A stretch of 64,000 nt of DNA from Hysterangium stoloniferum (Eukaryota; Basidiomycota; Agaricomycetes; Hysterangiales; Hysterangiaceae). The stretch spans positions 310,001 to 374,000 of the forward strand of contig WHVD01000051.1 of the NCBI GenBank assembly GCA_015178975.1. Direction: 5' to 3'. Shown piece after piece: positions 21,362-34,556 of the stretch; the first letter of the stretch is position 1, and each line of letters starts with the position of its first letter. A program made the translations under genes and the position numbers. The notes under the pieces are model-generated. The model made no database searches. It had not been told where the DNA came from and saw nothing but the letters and a program-made list of their open reading frames with translations.

Positions 21362-24036
21362 AAAGTTACCCGAATGCAATGATAATTCACACTTCTTTAA
21401 GCATAATATCATCCATATTAACTGACTATTCTTCTGCCCCACGAGTGCAGAAGTGTTTACATAAAAGTATCAGTGATGCGGAGTTATGGACATTGCCTTC
21501 TCGGATGTTCAAGGCAAAACCACGGAGCTGCACTTGGGTTGGTCTAGGATAGAAGACTGATCCGAATACACAAGACACTAGCGCAGAGCAATGGGAACGA
21601 CCGAATAGAATTGCACAAATAAATCATGCCGTTTAGAGTCGTCATCCAACTCTTAGAATAGATGTAACATCAAGAGGAGTTTTCATCAGGTTGAATCATG
21701 TAATCAAATGCGGCCGTCAGTGCGTCTGCATCGCAGCACCATAACCCGGACACACGGGCATCAGGAACCCCTTTCGACTTCGGGTGAGGTTCATATATAG
21801 TCCACGCAGTTTGGCAGTAAGTTTCAGCAAGCTCCGCCTCCGATTTTGATCCTACTTCGCATAGACCCTGGTTGCTATAGGTCGAGAGACTGGGCAATTA
21901 CCAATCTTCATACCGCTTCAAGCTAGAGCATATGGCCTCAAATGCTTGTGAGGCGTTAATAGTGGAAGATGGGCGGTCACTGCATTACTCCAAAATGTGT
22001 AGTTACTACTATCTGGATGTCTGCAATGAACCATGTGAATATTGAGCATTTAGGGACCAATCAGCGAAGCTGCGGAACACAGGATTACATCACATACTAA
22101 TTGGTCATAAAAGAGTATATCGTCTGGTACACATTTTCACCTTACATATAATCTTGAAGGATATATTTCCTCGATCTCATGGTGGAGTAACGGCTCCCAC
22201 AGATCGTTCATGTCAGCTATCAGAAAGGGGAATTAGACAGTCATGGACGGGTTTTAAAATGCAAGATCAACAATAGAGGGCAATCGACGAGTCTAGATCC
22301 GCAGTTCTGCGCGCTGCGAATCATCATTGCACTGAAAGCGTCATATACTAATGGTCGTTGACTTTGACGGAAAATGATTGGTCAGAGTGCTGACTCGCAC
22401 AGCTTCGCATAAGGCTTAATGAGATGTCTGCTGTAGGTTAATAATAATACGGGTGGCACATGGAGGCTCGGAATGATGAGCGCCTCGCATTCACCAATTG
22501 TACGACAAGCATAACCACGGAGATCAACCCCGTGACGCCACACCTTAGTACGTGCCGGCCGCACATGCAGGCGTTAGATAATCCAGGCCACTACTGTGTA
22601 TGAGACAATGCTTCAGAGCAGAGTTGTAAGTGAATATTATTTCGTAAAAAATGTTATTTGAATCGGTAGATTGATCGTCGCACTTCATGTAAAAGTCACG
22701 GGAAGGAACCGAAGTATCGATGTCTAGATTTGCCATACAAGGCTAGTGATATGCCACACAAACCAGTGGTCCGAAATCTAATCTGAAACCACCCGACTTC
22801 TGGTCTGGAACCACCCGACTGCTGGTGTGAGACCACCCGACTTCTAGTTTGAAACCAGACTTGTGGTCTGAAGCTAGATCAACTTTTCATTTGCGGTCCG
22901 GTCCGGGATATTTGGTTTGCCATGCCCTTGGATCGCGGTGTGCCTTGATGTTTAAGATGAAACGTAATACGGCCGGTCATGAACTGGGATTGTGGACTGG
23001 GGTTCGTTGCTCATATCCCTGGGGAACATTCATATGGAGATGTGTGCTTGCGCCTCATAAATAGGGGCTCTTGACTCTGTCAACATGAATATGTTCGAAC
23101 AGCGATTTGTTGCTGCAGCTAACCGAGGCGTTGTCCAATTCTAACGGTTCACGGATCTTCTGGCCAGTTTACTGGTTGGGTGGCTGTGAAAAGAACACCG
23201 AGTTGGTGCCCGAACGACAAGATATCAATATGTGATGCAGTGTGATTCGCTCAAATTGCATGTGTGCATTTTGAAGCGAGTTGTTTCTACTTGCTCCCCC
23301 TGGCGGAAAAAAACTAGAATGCGACTGGTTACAAGTCAGTTGGTAGTTGGGCTTAGTATTGAGCTACAAGAGTAGTAAATGTGAATAAATATACCCGCGT
23401 GTTTTGGTCGTAACATTTGACCTAACAGTATGAATATGATCGTTGTCGTCCCATAGCCGCTACTTGTCTGGTGTGTCAAGAGTCATGGCTCGCTTCATCA
23501 GTTCGTTTCCGTTCACCCAGTTATCACGTTTCGAAGTAATATCAATTGCCAGACGAGATGTGATGCAAGGAATGATGATGCAGGTGTATATGCATTGGTG
23601 CCTGTAATGCGAATAGTCAACGGAGTAATGTGGCAATCAAATGCATGGCTAATCAGTGGCGTAGAAAGACTAAGCAGTCTGGAGAGAATAGATTACAACT
23701 CATAGACGCAGTCACGACAGTGCTGCCTGCCGAATACCCCATGGGGCATTTCTTCTATCCCCCAAGCAAGATTGACGTGTACAATTCGTGCAAGTACCTC
23801 TGACAGATCATACAGAGATTGTAAAAAGGAGCCGTTGAAGGACGTCCGGGACCACCGTGTCAATGAGGAAAAGATGTCAACGAATTCCACTTATATTTAC
23901 TAATAGATAACAATCATTCTTCATTACATGATAAAAATATTCCCGAGGTTATAAATGATAAATCTAGCCTTGCCATAGCATGTTTGAAACCATTTCAGAT
24001 GGCAAAATCCCATACAGACAAATATCTCTCGCATGA
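21362..24036. other. upstream region of DyP C and spacer to DyP D
   Basis: No intact gene was recognised. About 21690-22560 is a diverged paralogue of the blocks upstream of copies D, E and F. Shared landmarks are 'cgggcatca', 'gactcgaag'-like and 'gatgagcgcc'. About 23870-23990 resembles the segment just 3' of copy F (32390-32500). A short 22-bp repeat sits at 22783-22867. Confidence 0.5.
22783..22867. repeat. short tandem repeat, 22-bp unit, about four copies
   Basis: Four imperfect units share an AACCACCCGACT core; the last is truncated. It is intergenic and no function is evident. Confidence 0.75.
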
Positions 24037-25958
24037 CTAGGCAGAAAGGGTGCCGGCGATAGCTGACAGAGAAGGGGAGAAGAAATATTCTCCACCACGC
24101 GACTGTACGAAGTCAGTGATCAGGGTAAAGTCCCTAGTGGAGTCAGTAGGGTCAAGACCGGAGACGAAACGAGGTTGGCCTGCGTTGGCACCGATGATGG
24201 GGTCGAAACCTGGGGTTGTGTCGTTCTTGCCGGGGACGAAGCTGCGAGGTGTGGTAAGTATGTGAGAATAATGAGGTAGGCGGGAATGCTAACTTGGGGT
24301 TGTTGGCCCAGGTATGCTGGAGGAAGTGGAAACCAAGGCTGAGAGCAGACTGGTAGGCGACTGAGGATACAACAAGATCACGATAGGTGAGAACCCGTTT
24401 TGAGGGACAAAAATAGCGGTTGTACACACCAAACGCCAAACCACGTTCTGTAATAGTCGTGTTAGATGCCGCCTCTTTGGGACTCACTAGATTTCAAGTA
24501 AATAATGCGCTGCGAACGCCTCAAATGAACCTATTGATACCTTCTGGACCATAAGGGATACCGGAACGAATAATATGGTGTTTGGTATCGACTGGGGTGA
24601 GATCAGCACGGGGATTGGTCTTTCGGATATGAGCAGAGAAAGGGCAATGAGTCTCGTCAGACGTAAAGTCTGCTCCCGAGTGAGTGAAATTAAAGTTGTT
24701 GTTTTGAGTAGGATCCGCGGCCAGAACGGGGTCGTCAAACAATGGTGCAAGATCTACGGGAGCCCCCTATAATTGAAATATAAGGTCAACAAGTATATTC
24801 ATGGAAAAATAAGGAGCGCGACAAACACTCTTCCAGCGACCGACCATCCGGGCGCCCAGAAGGGCCGACCCTTGCTCGGCAGTCAGACCGGATTCAACGA
24901 TAGGGTTATCAACAAGGAATTTGTCGAATTCAGGTACAAATTGAGCGAGTTGACGAAAAGCGAGGAAAGAGCCGTCTTTAGCCCAAGCAGGACGAGTAGC
25001 AACAGGATCGCTGGTCTCGTTGAGGAGGAAAAACCCAGGCGGAACCACTATCTGTCCTGGATTGGGAGTATTGAAGCCGTCAACTGCTGGTTGACTGATA
25101 CCATCCATGAATCCGAAATCTTTGCAGGCCATTAGAAAAAATGACTAAATAACTATTTGACATAAATGAACATACGTTCATGACCTTGCTCAGTACCAGG
25201 ACGGGCAGCACCTGCCAAACGGTAAACTTCAGTGATGGAGCTTCCCAGAATTGATTGAATTTTGGCCAATTCGTCGTCAATGTTTGTCGTTGTGTCTGAT
25301 GCGAGGAGGAGGACTCCATGGATGCCTCTACCGAGAAATTGTGGGACCCAGTTTGCAGTGCTAGGGTCCCCGAGAAGGGGAGCGTCGGCTTCCTGACCGG
25401 CGCTGAAGAGGGCATCCCCAAGATCGTCCGTGATACCAAGGGCAGTGAGACCAGTCTGTGAAAAGGCAATGTTTAGAGCGGTGGTTGGCTGCGTGGAAAC
25501 CGAGAGCAGCTGCGTCGTGGTCGTAATAAGAGCATGAATGTCAGTGCCGAGTATGGACTTAAATGTAGCAGCGTCGTTGATCGAGAAGAAGAAGAAAAGC
25601 TCTTGGTTTTTCTTCATTCCAATCCTGCGAGTGTGAATAAATATTAGATATCATTAACAGATAATTTTTCAGAAACATTTACAATATGTCGCCTTGGATA
25701 TCATCAAGGTTGAGCCCATTGGCCGCTGCAGCAGCCATTGCCTGGGGGGCAGTGGGCAAGTTAGGCTGAGGAGCTGGCTCTACAGACGTAGATGTGTATT
25801 AGTAAATCATTGAATTTGTTTAAAAACGGAAACGTACCAATGAGGATAGACTTGGTTCTTCTAGGCTTAAGGAGATTGGAATTTGGGTGGGCAGAAACGA
25901 TGTGAGACGTTAATCCTCCGATCGTGCCAATAGAGGCAATGTAAGAGAGCAAACGCAT
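24037..25958 (-). CDS. secreted DyP-type peroxidase, copy D
   Basis: This gene is complete. Exons in reading order are 25958-25838, 25779-25683, 25624-25176, 25119-24827, 24766-24541, 24486-24430, 24360-24294 and 24241-24037, giving 1515 nt or 504 residues in phase. The signal peptide is MRLLSYIASIGTIGGL with VSAHP. The haem site is intact: HFGFMDGIS, CPFSAHIRKT and HIIRSGIPYG. The last exon opens FVPGKND where copy B has FIFGKND. It closely resembles copy C throughout, including the AIAGTLSA end. A TATA motif lies at about 26012-26018 on the minus strand. It is a predicted extracellular haem peroxidase. Confidence 0.93.
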
Positions 25959-26011
25959 TGCAGGAAATGTTAGACCTGGGGTGGTGAAGCATATCGACAG
26001 TAAACCTGGGG

Positions 26012-26018
26012 TTTTATA
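26012..26018 (-). promoter_or_regulatory. TATA box of DyP copy D
   Basis: CGTATAAAACCCC on the minus strand lies about 57 nt before the ATG and is followed by the shared CTGTCGATATGCTTCA leader. Confidence 0.55.
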
Positions 26019-29000
26019 CGTTTGTGAAAATAACGTACCTGAATGCAATGACAACTCACCCTCGTACAAACACAGATCAATTATCCTTCCCAACTCTTCC
26101 ATTCGCCCATTGGAAATACTGCGTTTAAAAATACTTTGAAAATACTAAGATGTAAAATAAATGAGCGCTCCTTTATCTTATGCTCAGGATCAGACCAAGA
26201 ATCCGGTTCTGCGTTGATGATCCAGGGTAGGACCAACGAATGAAATGCAATATATCACAGAACGTTTGATATGGAAAAATGTTTATGGCCGAGTAACAGT
26301 CGTACAAACAATCCATTGCCGTCTAGAACCCGTCAAAGTGTCACTTCAAAAATGGGAATGGTATGACATCACACTGCTCCATCAGATTGAACCGAGTACT
26401 CAAAGGCAGCCATTGCATAGACTACGCGACGCACGGGCATCAGCGATCCTCCATGACTCGAAGTCACGTTCATATATCGTCAACTGAGTTCGATAATAAG
26501 CTGATTGGGAAGCCTTGTCTCATGAGTATGCAAATTTGATTTCGGGTCCGGTATTTCGTTTCAAAGGTAAAACACCCGAGCTCTGCGCTGAACAGCTAAA
26601 CGGTAGGTATTTTTCACTGAATTACTCGAAAAAACTACGATACTCACTATTGGAATGTCCGCTTTTAATCTGTGTTAACAAGCCTCCATGAAACCAATTC
26701 CATGGAGCTGTAGAACCATACCAACGGGCATGGAAAAATTACGTGCCCAACAATCTCGACATTAGAACTTGTTCACAAATATGGGTATCGTATTTCTTGA
26801 CACGGAGTATTTGTATAACGATTCCCACAGACCGACTATGCCACCTCTGAAAAGCGCACTAGCAAATCATAGGCGGGTTTGCAGGGTATCGGTGAATCGA
26901 AAACATGACTACTCCGGAACTGTTATGTATTGGACCTCATGGAACATGCATGATTGACCAACTGCACAACAGTTATTACTTCGCAACAGGTTTGCATTAG
27001 TTATAACATGATGATGAGCGCGCCGCATTGCACCAGAGCTTACTGTTGTGCCTTGCTCGCTCGACGTGTGCCTTGATATCTAGCAGAGTGCGCAATACGG
27101 TCGTCCGTCCAAATGATTGTGGTAGACTGGACTTGTGGAATTCGGTATCACTGAGCAGCTATTCGTTGCCCACATCCTCGGTGGTGGACGTTCAGATGAT
27201 CGAACAAGTTCTTGATTCTCGAAAATGGTTAGTGCAGCTGACAAAAGTGTCTAGTCCCATTTCGACTTAAGTTGTTAATAATCGGCCAAGTAACGCAAAG
27301 TATGGCAAAGAGACTTTAAATACACTTTGTAACACGTGACACGCCCCTGTCGGTCACTTCTTATGGGATATGGGCGCCTAAAGAACCCTAAATATAGAGG
27401 CGACCAAATTCGCGTGTTCCTGTGTCAAGCAGCAGAAGTTATAAATAGTATTTTAGGGAAGTAGCCAGATTCTTGGGAACGTTTCAGCGTTTCAGTCTCA
27501 AAATCTTGGCTCACGACCTTGCACCAAAGAATTGGTAAACACACTGTGAGGTGTATTTCAGAAGTCAATAGAACTCATGATCAGGCTTTAAGACTAGCGA
27601 TAAGGCACCGGAAGACCGTCGAAATCAAAACTGCGATAAGATATTCTAAGAGCCATTGCTAGCTACGCAAATCTGACCAATTAAAGATGGAGGAAAGGTA
27701 GACTTCAACCTTATAAAACCACGAACACGGTGCATATTAATGCCGGATAATTGAAGCCTTTGAATAGCTGGGTGTTGATATTATGCCACTGCTATTCACG
27801 CCGATTCAAATGCTTCGAGGTGTTGACGGCTCCATCATTCGAAAGTCCCATATGAGTAAAAGACGGGTATCTTGGAAGAGACAGCTCAGTGTAGCAAGGA
27901 ATCGAATTACGAACGAACCCTTAGTTGTCTGATCAACAAAAAATTGTGCAACTGACGGGAAATATTTGAGGCGACAATGACGTATGGTTATTAAAATACT
28001 AGAATACAGGCGGATCCAGCTATCCCATTTTAACATGGAATTAGTGGCGAGACGTGATTTGATGCTGCGAATGATGATGCGAATGTATACTGGACCCTAT
28101 AGACTGCAATGATAGGTCGACGTGGTAATGAAATGGGTGCCTTATCAGTGACTTCGAACATTAGGAAACGGAATTCCACACTGCTAGGCCCTCTAGGCGA
28201 GATAGCCGGCCCAGCAACTTTATCTAACATTGCTAGATAGATTAACTAGTTGCTTACCACGGTTCGACTATCCTCTAATTATAACTAGACTGTCTAGGTG
28301 GTCTGAGTAGTCTATACAGCCGACCTACTTGCCATAATTTCTTTTCAAATCCCTGATGAAATGCCAAGCGGTTCGGAAGAAACCATTTCGATACAAACAT
28401 AGACTCAATTTACACCCAGATCACCTGCCGCATACCCTTTAAGACGGTTTCACATTCCTCAAGCGAGATATATATGTACAGATCGTGTAAGTACTTCTCT
28501 CTCATTTTTTTTTGTAGAGTTCTTGGGGAAGGGCCAAGTAGCCAAGCCGTTCGCGCAACCCACAGGATCCGACCGCGTAGACGTGTTGATATTTTTGCCA
28601 CATAACATCTGTCACGTAGTCTCCACCCGAGGAAGTGCATTTGTGCACAGTAGCTAGGTTACTAGTGTGGGACTCGAGTAGATGGCGAATAGCCACTAAA
28701 ACCTCGGCAACATCCTTCTCTGAGAGACTTGTAATCTTCATGGTCGGTCCCCCCAGGACCTTTTGCAGGTATCCTTCACAAACCTTAGTGAAATGGCACA
28801 TTTTTTGTATTTGCCTCGGTCCGTGGCCATAATGTCAACCTTGGTGCTTGTCGCTATCGTGTTTATCCATCTGTATTTAGCGCAGGCCTGTCCCTGGAGA
28901 AGATCCTCCTTTCACAGCTGATTTTCCATATCAGATAGACGCTTTCCGCCATCAGGTTGGCGAATAGTTCTTCCTCGCATCCGGTTTATCTTAGTGTTCG

Positions 29001-29949
29001 TAGACTGCCAGACTGTGCCCGAAGATCGTTCCTAGTGTGCCTCTTGGCCTTGCTTCTCCAGACCTCAGCCAGGTTTTTTCTATTAATTCTCATATTGTGC
29101 CCCGGCCCGGGCATTCACATCTCAGGGGGATGTGCTCCATATCTTCAATAGATCTTACACTCGACCCCCACCCGTAAGACGAGTTGTTGTTCCACCATTG
29201 ACCGAACCTGTAAAAACCATGTAGCGACCCCACAGAGGATTTCGTATTACTCCTTTGTGTAAGTACTTGTTGCTGATTATGCAGAGACGCGGACATACGA
29301 GAGAAACCATTACTGTAAGATAAATGACAGTCGGTGGGTGGAGCTGCAAAAGGCGGCCTTCAGGCAGAAACAGAGCGATAATGGGTATGAAGGGCAAAGT
29401 GGAATCGCCCAAGCGAATCCCCCCGAGCCAGTCCAACTTGTCCCGCCTCAAGTGGCTTGTTCAGTAATCTTCTCCCTTCCTTGTCTTTTTTTTGTATCTG
29501 CACACATCCTGCAAGCGGATTCGAGTCGCAATGAGCGAATACTCAGGTTACTATTACTTGTGGATCCCCTACACATCAAGTAACGCTCATGGGACGTGTG
29601 TGTTTTGGCTGTTATCGACATGTATCTAATAAGTGGGCTCCCTTAGCTACATATATCATTAGGCAAACGATTGTTCAGAGAGCAGACCACATTACTATAA
29701 ACAGTTGTTTATTTACATAAAAAACACTGAGTGTATCAGATCAAATTTCGAAAAGTGCCACCATATCCATGAGGAGCGTATATCCAATTGTACCAGTGTA
29801 GTTACCGATAGCCAACATGCATCCTTCACTACATGGAACGGAATATCCGAACGGGTCAATAATCTGAACTTCGTGTACGCAGCGAAAACCTGCCATGCAG
29901 GAGTATCTCAAGCACTCAATACCATACAGATAAATGTCTCCCGCACCAT
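26019..29949. other. upstream region of DyP D and spacer to the DyP E pseudogene
   Basis: About 26200-27750 is paralogous to about 30690-32200 (upstream of E) and about 34600-36100 (upstream of F). Repeated blocks occur in the same order: 'actcgaagt', 'aagcctcc.tgaaacca', 'tattacttcgcaaca', 'gatgatgagcgc', 'aaagagactt'. A coding-like minus-strand frame lies at about 28502-28801 and is listed separately. Nothing else was recognised. Confidence 0.55.
28502..28801 (-). other. unrecognised coding-like frame, 99 residues
   Basis: The minus-strand frame reads coherently (KVLGGPTMKITSLSEKDVAEV, then VLVAIRHLLESHTSNLATVHKC). No family was identified. Sequence upstream (28802-28850) can be read in another frame as ATDRGKYKKCAISL, which would mean a frameshift or an unfound intron. 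It is possibly a transposon-derived or decayed gene. Confidence 0.3.
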
Positions 29950-30690
29950 TTATGCAGAAAGGGTGCTAGCGATAGCTGACAACGAGGGGGAGAAGAAATA
30001 TTCTCCACTACGCGACTGGACAAAGTCAGTGATTAAAGTCAAGTCTTTAGTAGAGTTGGTAGAGTTAGTAGGATCAAGACCAGAGACGAAGCGGGGTTGG
30101 CCTCCGTTGGCACGGATGATTGGGTCAAAACGGGGGTCGGATCAGACTTGCCGAAGATAAAGGTATGTGAGAATAGCGAACAAGTGGGCGTACTGACTTG
30201 GGATTGTTGGAAAATGCATGCTGGACAAAGTGGAAGCTGTTGCTGGTATTGCACTGGTAGGCCACTGATACAGACGGTTGGTGAGTATTTGTTTAGAGGA
30301 CATAGTTGTACATACCACATGCACAACCATACTCTGTGGTGTTGAAAGGTGCAAGGTCGACGGGAACACCTTATAGTAAATTTTACGGTCAATCAATCGA
30401 CACACTCATGAAAAAATGGGGAAGGAAACATACATTCCTCCAGCGAGCAACCATCCTGGTGCCCCAAAGGGCCGATCCTTTCTCGGCAGTAAAACCGGGT
30501 TCAATGAACCGATTATCAACAAGGAATTTGTTAAATTCAGGTACAAGTCGAGAGAGCTGACAGAAAGCGAGGAAAGAGCCATCTCTTGTTCAAGTGGGAC
30601 AAGCCACAACAGGAACGCTGGTCTCGTTGAGGAGGAAAAATCCAGCTACCACTGTCTGTCCTGGATCGAGGCCGTCAACTGCTGGCTGAT
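29950..30690 (-). pseudogene. DyP-type peroxidase pseudogene, copy E
   Basis: Homology to copies C, D and F runs on the minus strand from the stop at 29950-29952. Exon 8 is recognisable but has a small deletion near 30120-30140 that shifts the frame. Exon 7 (about 30190-30265) and part of exon 6 (about 30310-30345) are degraded. Exon 6 is fused directly to the first bases of exon 5 (about 30348-30373), so the segment encoding the proximal His and distal Arg is lost. Exon 4 follows (about 30435-30680). Exons 1-3 and the GxxDG segment are missing; the sequence passes straight into the paralogous upstream block. It cannot encode a peroxidase. Confidence 0.9.
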
Positions 30691-32563
30691 TAATAATAGG
30701 TCATTGCATCAACTACGTGACGCACGGCCATCAGAGATGCTATTTGACTCGAAATGACCTCCGCACATCGTCAACTGAGTTCGATAGTAAACTGATTGGC
30801 AAGTTCTAGAGCGTGAGTGTGCAAAATTGATTTGCCTATAATATTCTACTTTAGAGAGACGCACGAGCTCAGCGCTTGTGAAGACTTGGCCAGGAACGAT
30901 ATATATCCTTCGCTACATTATCCCAAAAGATCTACTCAGGTATGCTCACAATTTAGATGTCAGCTTCTATGAATTCAGGTCAATGAAGCTGTAAAACCAA
31001 CCCAACATTAAAGCTACACGTTTAAAGTCGTGCATGTCATATTAAAAGATCCGGAATATTAGGCAAACTATTCGTAGGATCGTAACTGGATCGAGATTTT
31101 CAGCCTCAGGTCGAGAATTTGACTGCTGCCAAAGATCATACCAATATATTTTGTACCCCTGATGTAAGATTATAGACCAAATGAACAGTAGGTATTACTT
31201 TATTACAATGGTAGGCAACTTCGTAGTAAGATTTCCGATGGTAGTTAATTATAACGTGGGTCATGGGTGGATAATCAGCGCCCAACACTCGCTATGCCTG
31301 TGCCTTGATGCACAGGATAGGTACATAATACAGCGGCCCGTTTGAATAGTTGTGGTCAACTCGGATTGTGGAATTCGATGTCAGCGATTCGTTGCTCACA
31401 TCCTCTGAGGACGTACGAGTGCTTAATTTTCGAAAGTGGTAGGTGCAGGTGACCGACATGTCTAGCCCAATTTCGACTGTAAAATGTTGAGATCTGGCTC
31501 AGGCATGGCGGAGAGATTTGTTTAAAATACACTTGCAATAGTGCGTGACGCACTCTTGCCACTCAACTTCTTCTTGGGGCCAGGGCGCCTACGTATGTAC
31601 GTAACCCATTTATATTATTCCCATGTTGCTGGGTCAAAAAGAAATTGGAGATAGCATCCCGGGGAAGGAAGCCGAATTCTTGGGGGGGGGGATTCTATCT
31701 CAATAAATTCGGCTCACAACCTTTTATCAAAGAACCGCTGACGCACAGTGCTACAGGATGTTAGAATATAGGGCTGTGCGAGCATGCACAAGGTGCCACA
31801 CCGGCAATTTGCCACCCTATTGTTCTTTTAAGTTTGGCTTAACCCTTTGTTGCCATACGTCTATTGTTCTCAAGGCATATATAACTAGTGTATATTTCTT
31901 GTACTTACGCCATCCGTTTGCCTCATAAGAGACACAGAGGGTCAAACGGAAATGATATTCATCACTGCTTGAGATTCACGAGCTTTAAGATTTTATCCCA
32001 ACACAGGAAGCATCCGAAAAGCCAACCAAGCAGCCCTCAAAATCCGCGAGAGCACACCAGAAGACCAATCGAAATCGAAATCAGCACCGCGATAAGGAAT
32101 TCTGATGGCCACGGCGTTTGAGTGCGGCTAATCGAAGTCTGAACAAGTGAAGGTGGAAGGTGAGGCAGACTTAGCCTTACAAAAGCCAAAAGCGATGAGA
32201 CCGGACAAGTTAAGGCTCAGAATAGCTCGATAATATTCCATTGCCATTTACAGAAACTCAAATACCCCGATTTGTTGTGAGGGCCTCATATTTGACCCGT
32301 ATCTTATAACATGAACCTTCGAAGTTTGGTGTGCGTTCCCAATGTTGTCCAATGTATTAGTTTAAAATTCGCAAGGTACATCCGTAAGGGAAATATATCA
32401 ACAAATTCTACGTACATTTACCAATAAAAAACTTTCCGTTCTCCATTAGTACACGATAAAAAAATGTCCTAAGCTATGATAAGTTTAAATCTTTGCTGCC
32501 CTGCGACAAGAAATAAAACTATCTTAGGTAGCAAATTGAACAACGAAATATGCCTCGTATGAC
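30691..32563. other. paralogous upstream block of DyP E
   Basis: This diverged copy of the blocks upstream of D and F follows the DyP E remnant. It includes a run of ten G at about 31682-31691. No gene was recognised. Confidence 0.5.
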
Positions 32564-34494
32564 TTAAGCAGAAAGGGTACCGGCGATAGCTGACAGCGAA
32601 GGGGAGAAGAAATATTCTCCACCACGCGACTGTACGAAGTCAGTGATCAAGGTAAAGTCCCTAGTAGAATTAGTAGGATCAAGACCGGAGACGAAACGAG
32701 GTTGGCCTCCGTTGGAACCAATGATGGGGTCGAAACCGGGGTCCGGGTCGGACTTGTCGAAGAAAAAGCTGGAAGGTGTGATGGTGAGTATGTGAGAGTA
32801 ATGGAAGGGGCGGAAATACCAACCCAGGGTTGTCGGCCCAGGCTGTCTGGAGGAAGTGGAACCCATTCCCGATAACAGACTGGTAGGCAACTGGGATACA
32901 ACAGACTGAATGAGTATTCATTTAGTGGATAAGGGTGGTGTTTGTACGGACCGAATGCCAAACCACGTTCTGTAGTGGTCGTGTTAGAGGCTGCCTCCTC
33001 GTCACTGACTACATTTCCATTAAAAACTTGGTAAATTGTTTACGCTCCGAATAAACTCATTGTTACCTTCTGGACCATAAGGAGTACCAGCACGAATGAT
33101 ATGGTTGTTCTGGAATTGATCGGGTGAGGAGAAATCAGCACGGGGATTGGTCTTTCGGATGTGAGCAGAGAAGGGGCAACGAGTTTGGTTAGAATGGAGG
33201 TCTTCGTTGGGGTGAGAGAAATCAAAGTTATTGTTGCGAGTATTGTCATTTGCCAGATCAGGGTCATCGAATAATGGCGCAAGGTCCACAGGGGCACCCT
33301 ATAATTAAAATCCAAAGGTCAACTGACATATTAATGGAAATAGGAGTGAGACATACACTCTTCCAGCGACCAACCATCCTAGCGCCAAGAAGGGCTGATC
33401 CTTGCTCGGGAGTGAGCCCAGGTTCAACGATCGGATTATCAACGAGAAATTTGTTGAATTCGGGTACAAGTTGAGAGAGTTGACGGAAAGCGAGGAAAGA
33501 GCCGTCTTTAGTCCAAGCGGGACGAGTCGTAACGGGATCCTCGGTCTCGTTGAGGAGGATAACTCCAGCTGGAACCACTGCCTGTCCTGGCAAGGGAGAG
33601 GCAGGGAAGCCAATAACTGCTGGTTGGCTGATACCATCCATGAATCCAAAATCTTCATAAATTGTAAATTAGAAATCATGGTTAGGTAATTATTTGAAAT
33701 GATATGAACATACGCTCATGACCCTCTTCAGCATCTGGACGGGCAGCGCCTGCCAAACGATGAACTTCAGTGATGGAGCTTCCCAAAATTGAATTAATAT
33801 TGGCCAATTCGCTGTCAATATTTTCCACTGTATCTGAGAAAATGAGGAAGACTCCATGAATGCGTTTACCGCGATATTGGGGGACCCAGTTAGTAATAGT
33901 GTCCTTAAGAGCGTCAACATCTAATTCTTGACCGTCTCTGAAGAAGGAATCTCCAAGATCGTCGGTGATATTAAGGGCAGTGAGACCGGTCTGTGAGAAG
34001 GCAATATTCACAGCGGTGATTGGCTGCGTGGAACCTGGGAGCAACTGCGTCGTGGACGTAATGAGAGCATGAATATCAGTACCGAGTTTAGACTTAAATG
34101 TAGCGGCGTCATTGATGGAGAAGAAGAAAAAAAGCGTTTGTTTTTTCTTCATTCCAATCCTGTGAGAGTAAATAAATATTAGGCATACTTAGTTGATACA
34201 TTCTCTGAGATATTTACAAGATATCGCCTTGGATATCATCAAGGTTGAGCCCGGCCGCGGCCGCGGCAGTCTTTGCTTGGGCGGCAGGAGGCAAGTCGGG
34301 TTGAGCAGGTGGGTCTACAGACGTAGAGTGTATCAGTAAATCACTGAATAGTGTTTGAGAATAGCAGACGTACCAATGAGAATTGATGTAGCCCTTCGAA
34401 GGTTAGGGACATTGGAATTTGGATGGGCAGAAGCGACGTGAGACGTCAGTCCCACGATCGCACCGACAGAGGCAATGTAAGAGAGTAAACGCAT
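32564..34494 (-). CDS. secreted DyP-type peroxidase, copy F
   Basis: This gene is complete. Exons in reading order are 34494-34374, 34314-34218, 34159-33714, 33652-33357, 33298-33067, 33008-32952, 32890-32824 and 32768-32564, giving 1521 nt or 506 residues. It has one extra codon in exon 4 and two in exon 5 relative to copy B, all in phase. The signal peptide is MRLLSYIASVGAIVGL. The haem site is intact: HFGFMDGIS, CPFSAHIRKT and HIIRAGTPYG. The H-to-R spacing is 23 rather than 21 because of a two-residue insertion (SSPDQF region). The last exon opens FFFDKSD instead of FIFGKSD. The Ala linker is encoded by a GCGGCCGCGG-rich run (34251-34268). It is a predicted extracellular peroxidase and is more divergent than C and D. 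Confidence 0.92.
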
Positions 34495-34548
34495 CGCAAG
34501 AAATGCTAGCACTTGGGTGGCGAAATGGATCGACAGTGAGGATGAGTT

Positions 34549-34556
34549 CTTATATG
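34549..34556 (-). promoter_or_regulatory. TATA-like box of DyP copy F
   Basis: ACATATAAGAAC on the minus strand lies about 55-60 nt before the ATG and is followed by a partly conserved CTGTCGAT leader. Confidence 0.4.
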
